Assembly (NCBI GenBank): GCA_025362115.1 | Contig: JANYIK010000043.1 | Location: forward strand, 1 to 6,853 | DNA length: 6,853 bases | Direction of reading: 5' to 3' | Source of the DNA: Methylophilaceae bacterium | GTDB lineage: Bacteria > Pseudomonadota > Gammaproteobacteria > Burkholderiales > Methylophilaceae | Part shown: positions 6,207-6,853 of the stretch, piece after piece | Numbering within the stretch: the first letter of the stretch is position 1 | Layout: the number at the start of each line of letters is the position of its first letter | Made by a program: the position numbers and the translations under genes | The notes under the pieces: generated by a model | The model's database searches: none | What the model saw: only the letters and a program-made list of their open reading frames with translations | What the model was told of the DNA's origin: nothing

Positions 6207-6853
6207 TTACATCAAATTCCAAGCTGCAACTGCTTCTAAAAATTTCGAGAACCCAATCTCGCACGTAAAGTCCTTGCCAGCCCTTATTGGTTGGTTATGG
6301 ATTTTATCTTTCATCCACAAATCACAAAAAGACACTATTAAATCAACGTCATCTTGCTTAACGGCTGCCATATCAAGTTTCACCAGACGATCAAATTTTG
6401 ACGCATCAAAACCGTCCGGAAATTTCCACCCATTTACGGAATCGCCATCAGGCTGAATCAACGGATTCAACCTGATGACATTAGTACCAACCGGACATTC
6501 TTGGGAGTTAGCGGGCAATGCCCCTCCTAACATAACGTGCGCTAGAAATGAGTGTGCATCGGGCGGATCAGCGAGAATAGTAGTCGAAATTTTCTGCAGA
6601 TCATTTGTGAGAGAAGAAATTTGTTTCTGTTTGATGAGTACGGGTGATTCGGTTTTTCCACCCAGCGGCAACATGGTATTACCAGTACCTATACTCAGCA
6701 CTGCTAACTGGCCCCTCGCCCACCCTTCGGCTATAGCTTCAGTAGTTGCAGCCAATACTGGATTGTTATAGCCAGTTAATCCGCCATCCCAATACTGCAC
6801 ACCGTCTATATTTGCTGGCTCGTCAAAATACTCAATAGGTGCGTTAGTCGAAG
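6207..6853 (-). CDS. Patatin-like phospholipase, C-terminal part (partial)
   Basis: The frame is open from the right window edge to a TAA at 6207-6209 and gives 214 C-terminal residues. Patatin-like enzymes are lipid acyl hydrolases using a Ser-Asp dyad. The visible part opens with STNAPIEYF, then YWDGGLTGYNNPVLAATTEA, whose Asp (codon 6786-6788) matches the catalytic Asp of the patatin DG[GA] motif, followed by LAVLSIGTGNT, another family block. The GxSxG nucleophile and oxyanion motif lie outside the window, so activity cannot be judged. Downstream is a region of ~130 residues without a motif I recognise. There is no true start here; the GTG at 6798-6800 is internal. Base composition is AT-rich compared with the genes to the left (hand counts of 17/60 GC at 6301-6360 and 26/60 at 6721-6780), which may indicate separate ancestry. 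Whether it belongs to a defence or metabolic system cannot be seen here. Confidence 0.85.
   Translation of the reverse strand, partial: STNAPIEYFDEPANIDGVQYWDGGLTGYNNPVLAATTEAIAEGWARGQLAVLSIGTGNTMLPLGGKTESPVLIKQKQISSLTNDLQKISTTILADPPDAHSFLAHVMLGGALPANSQECPVGTNVIRLNPLIQPDGDSVNGWKFPDGFDASKFDRLVKLDMAAVKQDDVDLIVSFCDLWMKDKIHNQPIRAGKDFTCEIGFSKFLEAVAAWNLM

Noticed and set aside
6475..6771. Plus-strand open frame of 98 codons opposite the patatin-like gene
   Set aside because: It is antisense to conserved patatin blocks and lacks any family signal.

Overview
The window looks like chromosomal DNA from a proteobacterium, probably a betaproteobacterium. This rests on the close match of the YgiQ, Aat and hybrid-kinase protein sequences to what I know of those families; I cannot place it at genus level. 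Most coding DNA is moderately GC-rich (hand-counted 60-base samples of about 58-63% in the kinase and ATPase genes). The last ~650 bases are clearly more AT-rich.

Layout, left to right: (1) the 5' part of aat (leucyl/phenylalanyl-tRNA-protein transferase) on the minus strand, cut by the window edge; (2) a membrane-bound hybrid sensor histidine kinase on the minus strand, directly upstream of aat and in the same reading frame; (3) a 159-base divergent intergenic region; (4) a full-length ygiQ-type radical SAM gene on the plus strand; (5) a minus-strand AAA ATPase of the DUF4143 type, ending 16 bases from the ygiQ stop; (6) a 49-base near-perfect palindrome covering the ATPase start codon; (7) a headless second copy of the ygiQ 3' end on the plus strand; (8) the C-terminal 214 codons of a patatin-like phospholipase on the minus strand, running off the right edge.

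The most striking feature is in the right half. The last ~75 codons of ygiQ occur twice, in the same orientation, on either side of the ATPase gene. The second copy has no upstream gene body. Its homology begins only a few bases outside the palindrome next to the ATPase start. The two copies agree at 52 of 74 codons' amino acids but often use different synonymous codons, so they look like the ends of two long-separated ygiQ genes and not a fresh duplication. The simplest reading is that a roughly 1.5 kb segment carrying an ATPase gene plus a replacement ygiQ 3' end entered the 3' part of a resident ygiQ. It restored that gene and left the displaced tail as a remnant. This is inference from one window; comparison with relatives lacking the ATPase would decide it.

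Functionally, the left half is ordinary: signal transduction, N-end-rule aminoacyl transfer and a radical SAM enzyme of unknown substrate. No tRNA, rRNA, CRISPR array, recognisable transposase or integrase is visible.
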